From positions 1-64,000 of the forward strand of contig JADJHU010000009.1 of assembly GCA_016707425.1 (NCBI GenBank): 64,000 nucleotides of DNA, read 5' to 3'. The stretch is from Gammaproteobacteria bacterium (GTDB lineage: Bacteria; Pseudomonadota; Gammaproteobacteria; Steroidobacterales; Steroidobacteraceae). Position 1 is the first letter of the stretch. Every line of letters starts with the position of its first letter. The translations under genes were made by a program, and so were the position numbers. Positions 42,438 to 51,472 of the stretch are shown piece after piece. The notes under the pieces are model-generated. The model saw nothing but the letters and a program-made list of their open reading frames with translations. It ran no database searches and was not told where the DNA came from.

Positions 42438-45343
42438 CAGAGTGCCGCTCCGTCCACCGCTCCGGGCAGCTCGCGCCGCGGGCTCCGCAGCGACTGGTGA
42501 GCGAGCGCGACCAGCATGAGCAGGGCCGCACCGACGACGAGCAGGTAGACGCCGAGATCGAACAGCAGCACGCTGGACAGATGCACGGTGCCGATGAGAG
42601 GCGCATGCAGCTCGAGCACCTGTGCCGTGAGGAAAGGCCGTGCGGCAAACCAGGCAGCGAGGCCTGCCGCCACGGCGGCCAGCAGGCCGAGGGCGATCCA
42701 GACCTGCGGGTGGATCCGCAGCCGCGATTCCACCCACAGCGCGCCACCGACCATGTACTGGACGATCATCGCCGTCGCCAGGATCAGCCCGCCGACGAAG
42801 CCGCCGCCGGGCGCATCGTGACCGCGCAGCAGGAAGTAGACGGAGACAAGTGCAGCCAGCGGCAGGAGCAGGCGTCCCAGCACCGCCGGGATCTTCAGGT
42901 CGCCTTCGGGCAGCAGGGCTCGAGGGTCGGCATGCGCACCGCCGCCGATGAGCCCTTCGCGCTGCGCACGCGGGACATCGATGCTCTCGGCTGCGGGACG
43001 GAAGCGGCGCAGCAGCGCATAGACGACCAGCGCCACGATGCCGACGACCGTGATCTCGCCGAGCGTGTCGAAGGCGCGGAAGTCGACCAGGATGACATTC
43101 ACGACATTGCGGCCACCGGCGGGCTCGAGTGCGTTCTGGAGGAAGAACGGACCGAGTCGCGAAGCTCCCGGGCGGGTCAGCATCGCGAAGGCCAGTGCGG
43201 CCATGCCCACGCCGATGGCAATGGCGAAGGCCGCATCGCGGCTGCGCCGCAGGCGGGCGCGCAGTGTGTGGCGGAGTGGTTCCTGGAACTGGATGCGCCG
43301 CGGCAGCCAGCGCAGCCCGAGCAGGATGAGCACGGTCGTGATGACTTCCACCGTGAGCTGCGTGAGAGCGAGATCGGGCGCAGAGAACCAGGCAAAGGTC
43401 AGAGATGTGACCAGTCCGACACAGCCGACCATGATGAGTGCCATGAGGCGATGGAACTTCGCCTGCACGGCGGCACCGACGGCACAGATGGCACCGGCCA
43501 GCCATAGCATGGCGAACGTGGGATCGAGAGGCGTGAGTGGCGCGTCACCGAAAGCCAGCCCGCCCCGCCACAGTGGCAGCAGGGCGGCAACGGCGGCCGC
43601 GCCCACGATGAGCAGCAGCTGCACCTGCAGGCGCTGCGAGAAAGCGGTGCGCACGAAGCGCCTGGCGCCGCGGAAGATCGTGACGTTCAGCACGTCGAAA
43701 CCGCGCTTGCCGCTCAGGCGCGAAATCAGCGGCGTTCGCCGCAGCGCGCGACCGCGGACGTACAGCACCACGTAGAGCGCGGTCCCGCCTGCGAGCGCCA
43801 CGAAGCTCATCAGGAGCGATGCCGTAAATCCGTGCCAGATGGCCAGCCTGTAGTCCGGCAACCGGTCGCCGAGCAGTGCGTGTGCGGCGATCGCGAGGGC
43901 GCCGCCCACCGTCCGTTCGGGAAGCATGCCGATGAGGAGACACCCGAGGACCAGCAGCGCACTCGGCAGCAGCATCCCGCGCGTCGGCTCCCTGGGTGTG
44001 CGCGGCAATGCCGTCGCAGGCGGTCCGAAGAACACCTGATGAATGAAGCGCAGTGAATAGGCCACGCTGAAGACCCCGGCGAGCCCTGCCAGGGCCGGCA
44101 GCGCAATACCGAGTCCGCCCGTGCCGCCGGCCTGGAGCGACTCGGTGAAAAACATCTCCTTCGAAAGAAATCCGTTCAGCAGCGGCACGCCCGCCATGGC
44201 ACCGGCGGCGACGAAAGCCACGGTGGCGGTGAGCGGCATCGCGTGCCGGAGCCCGCTCAGGCGGCTGAGGTCGCGCGTGCCGGTTTCGTGATCGACGATT
44301 CCGGTTGCCATGAAGAGCGATGCCTTGAAGGTCGCATGGTTCATCATGTGGAACACGGCAGCGATGAGCGCCAGTTCGCTGTTCATGCCGAGCAGCATCG
44401 TGATGAGCCCGAGGTGGCTCACGGTGGAGTAGGCGAGCACGGCTTTCATGTCCCGCTGAAAGGTTGCCGAGGCCGCGCCGAGGAGCAGTGACGCGGCCCC
44501 TCCGCCGCAGATCAGCCAGAACCAGAGCTCGGTGCCCGCCAGCGCCGGCCACAGGCGCGCGAGCAGGAACACGCCCGCCTTGACCATCGTTGCCGAGTGC
44601 AGGTACGCAGACACCGGGGTCGGTGCCGCCATGGCATGCGGCAGCCAGAAGTGGAATGGAAATTGTGCGCTCTTGGTCAGCACGGCAGCGGCCAGCAGCA
44701 CGAGCATTGCCGGGTACCAGCGGTGGGCGCGGATGAGGTCGCCTGCCGCCAGCACGTCGTCGAGGCTGTAGCTGCCGACGATCTGGCCGAGCATCAGCAC
44801 CGCGAGCAGGAGACTCAGGCCGCCACCGCCCGTCACGATGGCGGCCATGCGCGCGCCATGGCGTGCCTCCGGCCGGTGATACCAGTAGGCGATCAGCATG
44901 AAGGAGGTGATGCTGGTCAGCTCCCAGAACACCACCAGCTGGATCAGATTGCCGGAGAGCACGATGCCGAGCATCGAGCCCATGAAGGCCATGAGGAAGG
45001 AGAAAAAGCGCGGTACCGGATCGCGCGGTGACATGTAGTAGCGTGCGTACAGCACGACGAGTGCGCCCATGACGCTCACGAGGAGCGTAAAGAGCCACGC
45101 ATAGCCGTCCATGCGCAGATACAGTTCGAGACCTGCCTGTGGGAGCCAGGGGATCGACAGGCGGACGACGTGTCCAGCGGCGATTTCCGGGAACAGGCTC
45201 GCTGCCAGTGCGGCACAGCCGGTCGCGACGATTCCTGCGAGCCACGCTTCTGCGTTGCGCGCACTGGCGGGCAGGCACGCGGCGCAGAGGCTGCCGAGGA
45301 AGGGCAGCAGGACGATCAGCGCCAGCGTCATCGCGGATTGCAC
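42437..45343 (-). CDS. mrpA: Na+/H+ antiporter subunit MrpA fused to MrpB
   Basis: 968 residues, first gene of the operon. The first 500 residues are NuoL-like: QLVVFWELTSITSFMLIAYW with its conserved glutamate and KSAQFPFHFWLPHAMAAPTPVSAYLHSATMVKAG-type segments (44.6 kb region). The C-terminal 250 residues include the MrpA C-terminal and MrpB domains (GGGFVGGLILATAMIVQYMVGG). Such AB fusions are standard in proteobacterial group 2 Mrp systems. The complex exports Na+ using the proton gradient and gives alkali and bile-salt resistance in some bacteria. Confidence 0.93.
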   Translation of the reverse strand: MQSAMTLALIVLLPFLGSLCAACLPASARNAEAWLAGIVATGCAALAASLFPEIAAGHVVRLSIPWLPQAGLELYLRMDGYAWLFTLLVSVMGALVVLYARYYMSPRDPVPRFFSFLMAFMGSMLGIVLSGNLIQLVVFWELTSITSFMLIAYWYHRPEARHGARMAAIVTGGGGLSLLLAVLMLGQIVGSYSLDDVLAAGDLIRAHRWYPAMLVLLAAAVLTKSAQFPFHFWLPHAMAAPTPVSAYLHSATMVKAGVFLLARLWPALAGTELWFWLICGGGAASLLLGAASATFQRDMKAVLAYSTVSHLGLITMLLGMNSELALIAAVFHMMNHATFKASLFMATGIVDHETGTRDLSRLSGLRHAMPLTATVAFVAAGAMAGVPLLNGFLSKEMFFTESLQAGGTGGLGIALPALAGLAGVFSVAYSLRFIHQVFFGPPATALPRTPREPTRGMLLPSALLVLGCLLIGMLPERTVGGALAIAAHALLGDRLPDYRLAIWHGFTASLLMSFVALAGGTALYVVLYVRGRALRRTPLISRLSGKRGFDVLNVTIFRGARRFVRTAFSQRLQVQLLLIVGAAAVAALLPLWRGGLAFGDAPLTPLDPTFAMLWLAGAICAVGAAVQAKFHRLMALIMVGCVGLVTSLTFAWFSAPDLALTQLTVEVITTVLILLGLRWLPRRIQFQEPLRHTLRARLRRSRDAAFAIAIGVGMAALAFAMLTRPGASRLGPFFLQNALEPAGGRNVVNVILVDFRAFDTLGEITVVGIVALVVYALLRRFRPAAESIDVPRAQREGLIGGGAHADPRALLPEGDLKIPAVLGRLLLPLAALVSVYFLLRGHDAPGGGFVGGLILATAMIVQYMVGGALWVESRLRIHPQVWIALGLLAAVAAGLAAWFAARPFLTAQVLELHAPLIGTVHLSSVLLFDLGVYLLVVGAALLMLVALAHQSLRSPRRELPGAVDGAAL

Positions 45344-45418
45344 GGAGGCATGTCAGTCATGCTCCGTGCATGGTATCTCACGCGGCCTGGCGCGGCGCCG
45401 CGCTGCCGCCGTATTTGC

Positions 45419-46057
45419 TCAGGCGATCTTGAGGAGTGTCCTCGCGAGCTGTACGCCGTCCTTGGCCTGAGCGCCCCAGCCGTCGGCGCCTTCGCCCATG
45501 GCCCAGGTCTCGGAGGTGACTGCGCCCCCGACGATGACCGGGTACTTCTCACGCACCTTCATTTCCCTCAGGAGGCTGAGCAGCTCGGTGAACTTCTCCA
45601 TGGCGGGCGCGAAGACCACCGAGACTGCGATCATGTCCGCACCGGCCTTCTCGGCGGCCTGGTAGAAGTCCCAGGGGCTGTTCTTCTCGCCGATGTCGAT
45701 GACCTCGAAGCCTGCGATCGAGAGCAGGGTGCTGACCAGGTTCTTGCCGATGTTGTGCTGGCTGAGCATGGTGCCGAGGACGATCTTCTTGTCGATCTTC
45801 TTGCTCTCACCCTTCGGGAAGGCGGCCTAGATCATCGGGATGCAGGCCTTGGCGGTCACACCGGCGCGCACGAGATCGAGGACGATGGCCTTTCTCGCAG
45901 CGAAGCGGTCCCCGACGTCGCTGAGGCCGTCCATGACGCCCTGTTCGAGCACGGCCATGGGATCGTGCCCGGCGGCGAGGAGCTGCCGGGTCATCTCGGC
46001 TGCCTCCTGTGCCTTCGTGGCGCTCACCAGTTGCCGCAGGTCTGTAATCGTCGCCAT
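45419..46057 (-). CDS. Corrinoid (B12-binding) methyl-carrier protein interrupted by one in-frame TAG
   Basis: 213 codons in one frame with a single TAG at 45827-45829 (codon 77). Residues 1-76 are the helical cap of MtmC/MtaC-type corrinoid proteins (MATITDLRQLVSATK to VRAGVTAKACIPMI). After the TAG the same frame continues FPKGESKKIDKKIVLGTML and the B12 Rossmann domain with SQHNIGKNL, in place of DxHxxG, keeping the cobalt-ligating histidine. The first Met after TAG would cut off strand one, so independent translation of the second half is unlikely. Options are a sequencing error, a nonsense mutation, or suppression/recoding. It lies 11 bases after the MtmB-like methyltransferase, its expected partner. 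Confidence 0.75.
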
Positions 46058-46068
46058 GTCTGTTCTCC

Positions 46069-47439
46069 TTAGGCTTCCCAGGTCGGATAGTCGAGACCGA
46101 GATCCCTGAAGATCCGCGTGAATTTCCGGTAGTGTGCGAGGAGCTCGGGCTTGGGGTTCAGCGTCTGCATGTCGTAGAAGGAGCTGAACGGCAGGTTCAT
46201 CTGTGCGGGATCAGGTTTCGCACCCGAGATTCTCTTCCTGATCTTCCTGATGATCTCGGCGCCCTCGTGCGGCGTGAGTCGGCTCGCGGCCCGTGTGATC
46301 TCGCCAGCCCAGCGTGACTCGATACCAGTGTGCCCTTGCCCGCCCGCCAGCCACAGGCCTTCCATGCCGGAGATGCAGGCGCTGATGCAGGCGATTGCCG
46401 TGGCGTACCAGGCATCGTCACTCATCACCACGGGAATGCCGCCGCTGCCGAAGGTAATCCACGGGAGTTTCAGGTTGCGCTCCGCGGCGAGAGCCGCCGC
46501 CGAGTTGCACCAGAAGATGTCGTTCCCGCAATACGTGCCATCGATCGTCACCGACATGGCCTGGGTCACGGCACCGCCGGAGTAGGCGAGCATGGCGAGC
46601 GTATGGGCGATGATTTCCATGGCGGCCTGCTCGGGGCCGGTCAGATAGGCGTACATCGCCGGGCAGGAGCTCATCCAGGGTTCCAGCCCCTGCTGCTCGG
46701 CGAAGAAGGCGAGGTTCAGGCGATCGTAGTCGATGCGCATGTCCTGCAGGATCTGCACCGGCAGCGTGCAGTTGTGCCGGTCGTAGAGTCCGGAGGCGAA
46801 GGTGCTCATCAGCGTCATCGGCGTCGTGGCGCTCATGGGGATGCCGAACCAGAGGCCGGGCTTTCCGGCCCACATCGCCGCCTCGTGCATCACGCGCGCC
46901 TCTGTAAGGCAGACGAAGGTCGATGAGGGCGTGTCGGCGACGTTCTTCAGCTTGTCGACCGCATAGAGAGGCACGGGAATCACCCCGTCGCAGGTCGCCT
47001 CCTGCATCACCGAGCGGGCGTAGTATTTGTACGTTTCCAGGTCGACCCCGAGTGAGCCCGCAGGGAAAAAGGTATACGGATGCTGCGCGTCGCCGGGTGC
47101 GCGCGGTCTGATGGTGATGGCCTGACGGTCGCGGCCGATCGTGACCTCGTGGCGTGCGGAGCTGACAGCCTGGTCGATCTCCTGCTCAGTGAACCTGACG
47201 ATGCGCCTGGTGCTTTTGCAGTAGAGGCCGACCTCGAGGAGCAGCGCCCTGCCCGCCTCGAAGACGGCGTCAGCCATGGCCGGGTCGGTCATGACCGGCT
47301 CCGCGGGGTCCCACTCGAGCCGGTACTTCGCCTGGAGGCTGGCCAGTGCGTTCGGAAAGAGCTCGGTCTCGAAGGTCTCTTCCGGCATCACCGGCCCGGT
47401 GACCGACCGATGAATCACTTCCCAGAGCAGCTTGCTCAT
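46069..47439 (-). CDS. MtmB-like corrinoid methyltransferase without pyrrolysine
   Basis: 456 residues; methanogen MtmB is about 458. Shared features are YRLEWDPAEPVMTDPAM, LLLEVGLYCKSTRRIVRFT and a glycine-rich C-terminal barrel. At the position of the MtmB pyrrolysine (Pyl202, in AGRPGMGV-Pyl-GP) this protein has AGKPGLWFGIP, i.e. Gly199, and the gene has no in-frame TAG. It therefore belongs to a non-Pyl MtmB branch, comparable to the non-Pyl MttB relatives such as the glycine betaine enzyme MtgB. It should move a methyl group between a substrate and the corrinoid protein encoded next. GGGAGG precedes the ATG at 47439. The substrate is unknown; a monoamine is unlikely without Pyl. Confidence 0.85.
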   Translation of the reverse strand: MSKLLWEVIHRSVTGPVMPEETFETELFPNALASLQAKYRLEWDPAEPVMTDPAMADAVFEAGRALLLEVGLYCKSTRRIVRFTEQEIDQAVSSARHEVTIGRDRQAITIRPRAPGDAQHPYTFFPAGSLGVDLETYKYYARSVMQEATCDGVIPVPLYAVDKLKNVADTPSSTFVCLTEARVMHEAAMWAGKPGLWFGIPMSATTPMTLMSTFASGLYDRHNCTLPVQILQDMRIDYDRLNLAFFAEQQGLEPWMSSCPAMYAYLTGPEQAAMEIIAHTLAMLAYSGGAVTQAMSVTIDGTYCGNDIFWCNSAAALAAERNLKLPWITFGSGGIPVVMSDDAWYATAIACISACISGMEGLWLAGGQGHTGIESRWAGEITRAASRLTPHEGAEIIRKIRKRISGAKPDPAQMNLPFSSFYDMQTLNPKPELLAHYRKFTRIFRDLGLDYPTWEA

Positions 47440-47483
47440 CTCGAACCTCCCTCGGGATTGTGGCTTGCGGAAACTGCGCGCCC

Positions 47484-48758
47484 TCAGCCCTGCACGTAAC
47501 ACTCTCCGGTTCGGATGGCGCGCATCAGCGCGGCGCATTCCTGCCCTACATAGCGGATGTGTTGTGGCAGGAGCCAGGGCATGACGTCGACGATGTACCA
47601 GGAGAGGTCTTCCGGATCGCTGAAAGCTTCCTCCCAGAAGATCGCGCTCGCATCGTGATCGAGCAGCATGGCCCTCGCCTGGCCCCCGTCGTTGCCGAAG
47701 AGAAAGATGCCTGCGGGATCGACCTGCAGCGGCAGGGGGCGCTTGAAGAATTCCGCCAGCACGCCCCAGGCGCGCTCCCAGTCGCGATCGTCCAGATGAC
47801 CGGAGTGGATGACGAACACGGATGCACCGGTCGCGAGTCCGGCACGCTCGGCCGCGCGATGCTGGAAGCGCACTAGAGCCATGGCCTCCAGTGGCCAGTC
47901 GGTGTAGATGTCGGCGCGATCGAGCACGAATGAGCCGAGGAGCTTGCCATCGAGCACGTTGAACGTCGCCGAGAGCAGTCCGGGCGCAGGCGCCCGCCCG
48001 CGCGCGCCCTCCGCGCCGAAGGTCATCGTCGCGCCGGCAATGGCAGCCGGGGCGTCCTGCGCTTCGAAGCGGCTGAAATGGCGCTCGAAGTCTTCGCGGG
48101 TAAAGTCAAAGAAGTCCGGAAAGTCCTCCTCGGTCGAGGCGGGATCGATCGTCACGACGGCATTCAGTGCCTCGGCGACTCGCGCACCCGCGGACTCTTT
48201 TTCGGTGCCGATCCGCAGAACCAGGTTGAGGAGCTGCAGCCAGGCATCGCCCACGCTGCTGCTGAAAATCGGAAACGTCGTCGCTCGCGACGAGAAGATC
48301 TTGCGCTCACGCGGCGCCGGAGCGTGCAGCGCCTGCGGTTCCCGGACACTTGGCAGTATGGGCAGCTCGGGGATCGCTCGGGCGATGTCGGCCAGAGGCT
48401 GGCCGCGCCGGTCCAGGAGCCGGATGCTCCTGCGAAGCGTGTCCAGGCTCGCAGCATCCAGCTCTGCCGAGAGGACGCCGCGAGGACCCGGCAGCCTGCC
48501 GTGCTCGTCGAGCCCCTCCCGCCACAGGGCAAGCAAGGCTTCTCCTGCGGGCTCCAGCTCGTCCCCGCACAGCACGAGGTGCCGGACCTCGGGGCGGAGC
48601 AGCAGTGCCCGCAGCAGCGCCTCGAGCTCCGCGCGCGAGGCGAGCGAGGCGACGAAGCAGATCCGCTCCGGACCGGGTCGGTGCTCGATCGGGCCGGGCT
48701 CGGTGAAGTTTCCGCAGACAGCGACGTCACCCGGGGATTGCAGCGATTGCCGTTCCAT
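47484..48758 (-). CDS. MtrA-like / thymidylate-synthase-like / DUF4346 fusion protein
   Basis: 424 residues with three parts. Residues about 10-125 resemble MtrA of methanogens (tetrahydromethanopterin S-methyltransferase subunit A): VRHLVLCGDELEPAGEALLAL and following. The middle, about 180-350, is like archaeal-type thymidylate synthase: ATFNVLDGKLLGSFVLDRAD, then DWPLEAMALVRFQH. The last 80 residues match the DUF4346 domain that accompanies MtrA/TS proteins: VDPAGIFLFG and YVGQECAALMRAIRTGECYV. Both TS and MtrA handle pterin-bound C1 units, so this protein may pass the methyl group between the corrinoid protein and tetrahydrofolate. I infer this from domains and position only. Confidence 0.7.
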   Translation of the reverse strand: MERQSLQSPGDVAVCGNFTEPGPIEHRPGPERICFVASLASRAELEALLRALLLRPEVRHLVLCGDELEPAGEALLALWREGLDEHGRLPGPRGVLSAELDAASLDTLRRSIRLLDRRGQPLADIARAIPELPILPSVREPQALHAPAPRERKIFSSRATTFPIFSSSVGDAWLQLLNLVLRIGTEKESAGARVAEALNAVVTIDPASTEEDFPDFFDFTREDFERHFSRFEAQDAPAAIAGATMTFGAEGARGRAPAPGLLSATFNVLDGKLLGSFVLDRADIYTDWPLEAMALVRFQHRAAERAGLATGASVFVIHSGHLDDRDWERAWGVLAEFFKRPLPLQVDPAGIFLFGNDGGQARAMLLDHDASAIFWEEAFSDPEDLSWYIVDVMPWLLPQHIRYVGQECAALMRAIRTGECYVQG

Positions 48759-48771
48759 GCCGATTCTCCCT

Positions 48772-49437
48772 TCAGGGCGTGGCAATACAGAACGCACGCA
48801 GGAACTGGCGTTCGAGCCGATCGAGAATCACCTCGTGGGGCGTCGTCATGCCCCTCTCGACCCAGAGCTTGAGCTCCACCTGTTTGAGCGCGAGCATCTT
48901 GCGGACCAGCAGCTCCGGGTCCTCGTTCACGTAGAGTCCTTCGGCGATGCCACGCACGAACAGCTCGCGGGGAATCGAAGCGCCCTCGTTCCAGAGGTCA
49001 TCCCGGCCGGCCGAAGAGGCGAAGGGTCCCGACCAGGCGACGTCGTCGCGGCAGCACAGGCGCAGGAAGTCGGGTCGGTCGAGAAAGTACTGCGCGCCGT
49101 GCCTCAGGACGGCCACATGGCTTGCGAGAGTGTCGCGGTGTGCATCGCGGGCCGTGCGAATGCAGGCGAAGAACTCACGCATCCGGGTCTGGTGGATCTC
49201 CGAGAAGATCGACTCCTTGCCGTCGATCGCCTCGTAGAGCGTGCCGAGCGAGATCCCCGCTTCGGCCGCAATCTCCTGCATGCGGGCACGAGCCGTGCCC
49301 TTTGCTGCGAACAGCCGTTCCGCGGCTTCGGTAATGGCCTGCCGGTAGACGGACTTGCGCTCTTCGTTGACGCGCAGCCGCAGGGCATGGGCCTTGGGCG
49401 GTCGCCCCTTGCTTTTGCGTGCCGCGTGACTTGTCAT
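48772..49437 (-). CDS. TetR-family transcriptional regulator
   Basis: 221 residues. The helix-turn-helix is MQEIAAEAGISLGTLYEAIDGKESIF; the C-terminal ligand domain is divergent. It lies inside the corrinoid cluster, 13 bases before the MtrA/TS-like gene and 105 bases after metK, and probably controls the downstream methyltransferase genes or the whole cluster. ATG 49437 (MTSHAARKSKGRPPK) is preferred; the basic N-terminal arm is common in TetR proteins. Confidence 0.85.
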   Translation of the reverse strand: MTSHAARKSKGRPPKAHALRLRVNEERKSVYRQAITEAAERLFAAKGTARARMQEIAAEAGISLGTLYEAIDGKESIFSEIHQTRMREFFACIRTARDAHRDTLASHVAVLRHGAQYFLDRPDFLRLCCRDDVAWSGPFASSAGRDDLWNEGASIPRELFVRGIAEGLYVNEDPELLVRKMLALKQVELKLWVERGMTTPHEVILDRLERQFLRAFCIATP

Positions 49438-49452
49438 CGCGGCGATTCTTGA

Positions 49453-49482
49453 ATAATAGAACCGCCATACCAATAAGTAGAA
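49453..49482 (-). promoter_or_regulatory. Candidate promoter for the TetR/methyltransferase half of the cluster
   Basis: On the minus strand TTCTAC (49477-49482) and TATTAT (49453-49458) are 18 bases apart, within the 105-base gap between metK and the TetR gene. A weak palindrome (TTCT and AGAA arms) covers the -10. This suggests that 48772-45419 can be transcribed separately from the service genes. Confidence 0.35.
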
Positions 49483-49542
49483 ATACGGGCTGCCCGGAGC
49501 TCCGGATCCCGGGCGTCCCCGGGGTCTGCCGGCGAGCCTTCG

Positions 49543-50721
49543 TTACGACCGGCGCTCGACACCCGCTTCCGAGGCGAGGCTCGCCGCCTTGTCGGTCTTC
49601 TCCCAGCTGAACTCGGGCTCTGAGCGCCCGAAGTGCCCGTAGGCTGCGGTCTTCCGGTAGATGGGGCGCAGGAGATCGAGCATCTGGACGATGCCCTTCG
49701 GGCGCAGGTCGAAATGTGCCGCGACCAGCTGTTCCAGACGTTCATCCGGGATCGCCCCGGTGCCGAAGGTCGTGACCATGATGCTCGTCGGCCGCGCCAC
49801 TCCGATGGCGTAGGAGACCTGGATCTGGCAGCGCTCGGCGAGTCCGGCAGCCACGATGTTTTTCGCGACATAGCGTGCGGCATAGGCGGCCGAGCGGTCG
49901 ACCTTGGAAGGATCCTTTCCCGAGAAGGCCCCGCCGCCGTGCGGTGCAGCGCCGCCGTACGTATCCACGATGATCTTTCTGCCCGTGAGCCCGCAGTCGC
50001 CCTGGGGCCCGCCCACCACGAAGCGTCCCGTCGGATTCACCAGATAGCGGATCCCGCGACCGAGCAGGGCCGCCGGCAGCACGGGCTTCACGATTTCCTC
50101 GATCACCGCTTCCGACAGTTCCCTGTGCCCGATTTCCGGCGCGTGCTGCGTGGAGAGCACGACAGTCTCGATCTCGCGCGGGCGTCCGTCCACGTACCGC
50201 ACGGTCACCTGGCTTTTGGCATCGGGCCTGAGCCACGGAAGCCGGCCGCTCTTGCGCAGCGCCGCCTGACGCTCGACCAGGCGGTGCGCGAGATGAATCG
50301 GGAGGGGCATGAGCTCAGGGGTCTCCGAGCAGGCATAACCGAACATGAGCCCCTGGTCCCCCGCACCCTGCTCGAGATCGAGCCCGCGCCCTTCATCCAC
50401 GCCTTGGGCGATGTCGGGGGACTGCCTGTCGTAGGCGACCAGCACGGAGCAGCCACGGTAATCGATCCCGTAGTCGGTGTTGTCATAGCCGATGTCGCGG
50501 ATCGTCTCACGAGCCACGGTCTGGTAGTCCACGACCGCCCGGGACGTGATTTCGCCCGCGAGTACCACGAGACCCGTATTGCAGAGTGTCTCGGCAGCCA
50601 CTCTCGAATGAGGATCCTGGGCGAGGATTGCATCGAGGATCGCATCCGAGATCTGGTCGGCCACCTTGTCCGGATGGCCCTCGGAGACGGATTCGGAAGT
50701 GAAGAGATGACTGTGGCTCAT
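49543..50721 (-). CDS. metK: S-adenosylmethionine synthetase
   Basis: 392 residues. Conserved motifs: FTSESVSEGHPDKVADQISD at the N-terminus, GAGDQGLMFGYA and GGGAFSGKDPSKVDRS. It makes SAM from methionine and ATP. Its place between the MetH-activation-like gene and the TetR gene of the corrinoid cluster suggests dedicated SAM supply for reductive methylation of oxidised cobalamin, although it could also be the only metK of the genome. Start ATG 50721. Confidence 0.96.
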   Translation of the reverse strand: MSHSHLFTSESVSEGHPDKVADQISDAILDAILAQDPHSRVAAETLCNTGLVVLAGEITSRAVVDYQTVARETIRDIGYDNTDYGIDYRGCSVLVAYDRQSPDIAQGVDEGRGLDLEQGAGDQGLMFGYACSETPELMPLPIHLAHRLVERQAALRKSGRLPWLRPDAKSQVTVRYVDGRPREIETVVLSTQHAPEIGHRELSEAVIEEIVKPVLPAALLGRGIRYLVNPTGRFVVGGPQGDCGLTGRKIIVDTYGGAAPHGGGAFSGKDPSKVDRSAAYAARYVAKNIVAAGLAERCQIQVSYAIGVARPTSIMVTTFGTGAIPDERLEQLVAAHFDLRPKGIVQMLDLLRPIYRKTAAYGHFGRSEPEFSWEKTDKAASLASEAGVERRS

Positions 50722-50754
50722 AGGATCGATTCCAGTGGGTCAGGAGCCGCCTGT

Positions 50755-51453
50755 TCAGCGCGGCGGTTGGTAGGGAGCTTTGCGGGCAGTGCAGTGCACG
50801 AGGGCGCAGCCACGGCACTGCTCGAGTGGCGCGGCAATGTGGCCATCGTCCGTCAGTCCGACGATCGACAGCAGGGATTTCTCCGGGCGCATCATGAGTT
50901 GGGCATTCAGCTGCACCGGCACCCGCTCGTGTTCCAGAGTCGCGAACAGAGCGGCGATGTCGCCGATGTTCCATCCCGTGTAGCCTGGCGCATAACGGGT
51001 GGTGGTCCCGAGACCGCGTCTGCGGGCCTCGTCGCAGGTACGCCGGATCAGCTCCTCGGTGAGCGCGTGCACCGCAACGGTGGCCGCAGCGTCCAGAGAC
51101 ATCGCCTCCGGCATCTGGTTGTCATTCACCAGACGATGGATCTCGCGCGACACCGCATCGCCGAGCGTGGTCACGAACAATCGCAGCACGCGTGCCCTGC
51201 GCAGGAGCTTTGCGAGCCTGCGGCTGGTGAGCTCGAGCCCGCCTGTGAGCCCGATTCCGTCAGCGCGGACCGCATGCACCCCGAAGTCGCGCCACGCGCC
51301 CCAGGGTTCACAGAGCCCCGGAAGGCGGGCGAGTTCGTGAAGGCAGATCTCCCGGATGGGCTCGCTCATGCGTTCAGGCGAGGGGTAGCCGATCAGCCGG
51401 CTCACCTCGCTGAATTCCGCGGAGAGGGTGGCACCGTGCAGCAGGTTGTCCAT
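50755..51453 (-). CDS. MetH activation-domain-like protein
   Basis: 232 residues resembling the SAM-binding activation domain of B12-dependent methionine synthase. It shows RYAPGYTGWNIGDIAALFA, matching the RxSPGYxxWP segment of MetH with changes, and SLDAAATVAVHALTEELIRR. The C-terminus has CRGCALVHCTARK, a cysteine cluster found in stand-alone relatives from corrinoid gene clusters. Probable role: reductive methylation with SAM or docking of corrinoid proteins during reactivation. It is encoded between RACo and metK with short gaps. Confidence 0.82.
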   Translation of the reverse strand: MDNLLHGATLSAEFSEVSRLIGYPSPERMSEPIREICLHELARLPGLCEPWGAWRDFGVHAVRADGIGLTGGLELTSRRLAKLLRRARVLRLFVTTLGDAVSREIHRLVNDNQMPEAMSLDAAATVAVHALTEELIRRTCDEARRRGLGTTTRYAPGYTGWNIGDIAALFATLEHERVPVQLNAQLMMRPEKSLLSIVGLTDDGHIAAPLEQCRGCALVHCTARKAPYQPPR

Positions 51454-51472
51454 GTCGAGCCGGCCTGCGCGT

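Noticed and set aside
42437..45343. MrpA-MrpB as a novel fusion
   Set aside because: Such AB fusions are the normal form in proteobacterial Mrp operons.
45419..45769. Separate gene for the B12 domain starting at the internal Met after the TAG
   Set aside because: That start would remove the first strand (KKIVLGT) of the B12-binding fold, and no Shine-Dalgarno is evident. One interrupted gene is more plausible.
46069..47439. Pyrrolysine-encoding TAG in the MtmB homologues
   Set aside because: I read both MtmB-like genes through and found no in-frame TAG; glycine codons occupy the expected position.
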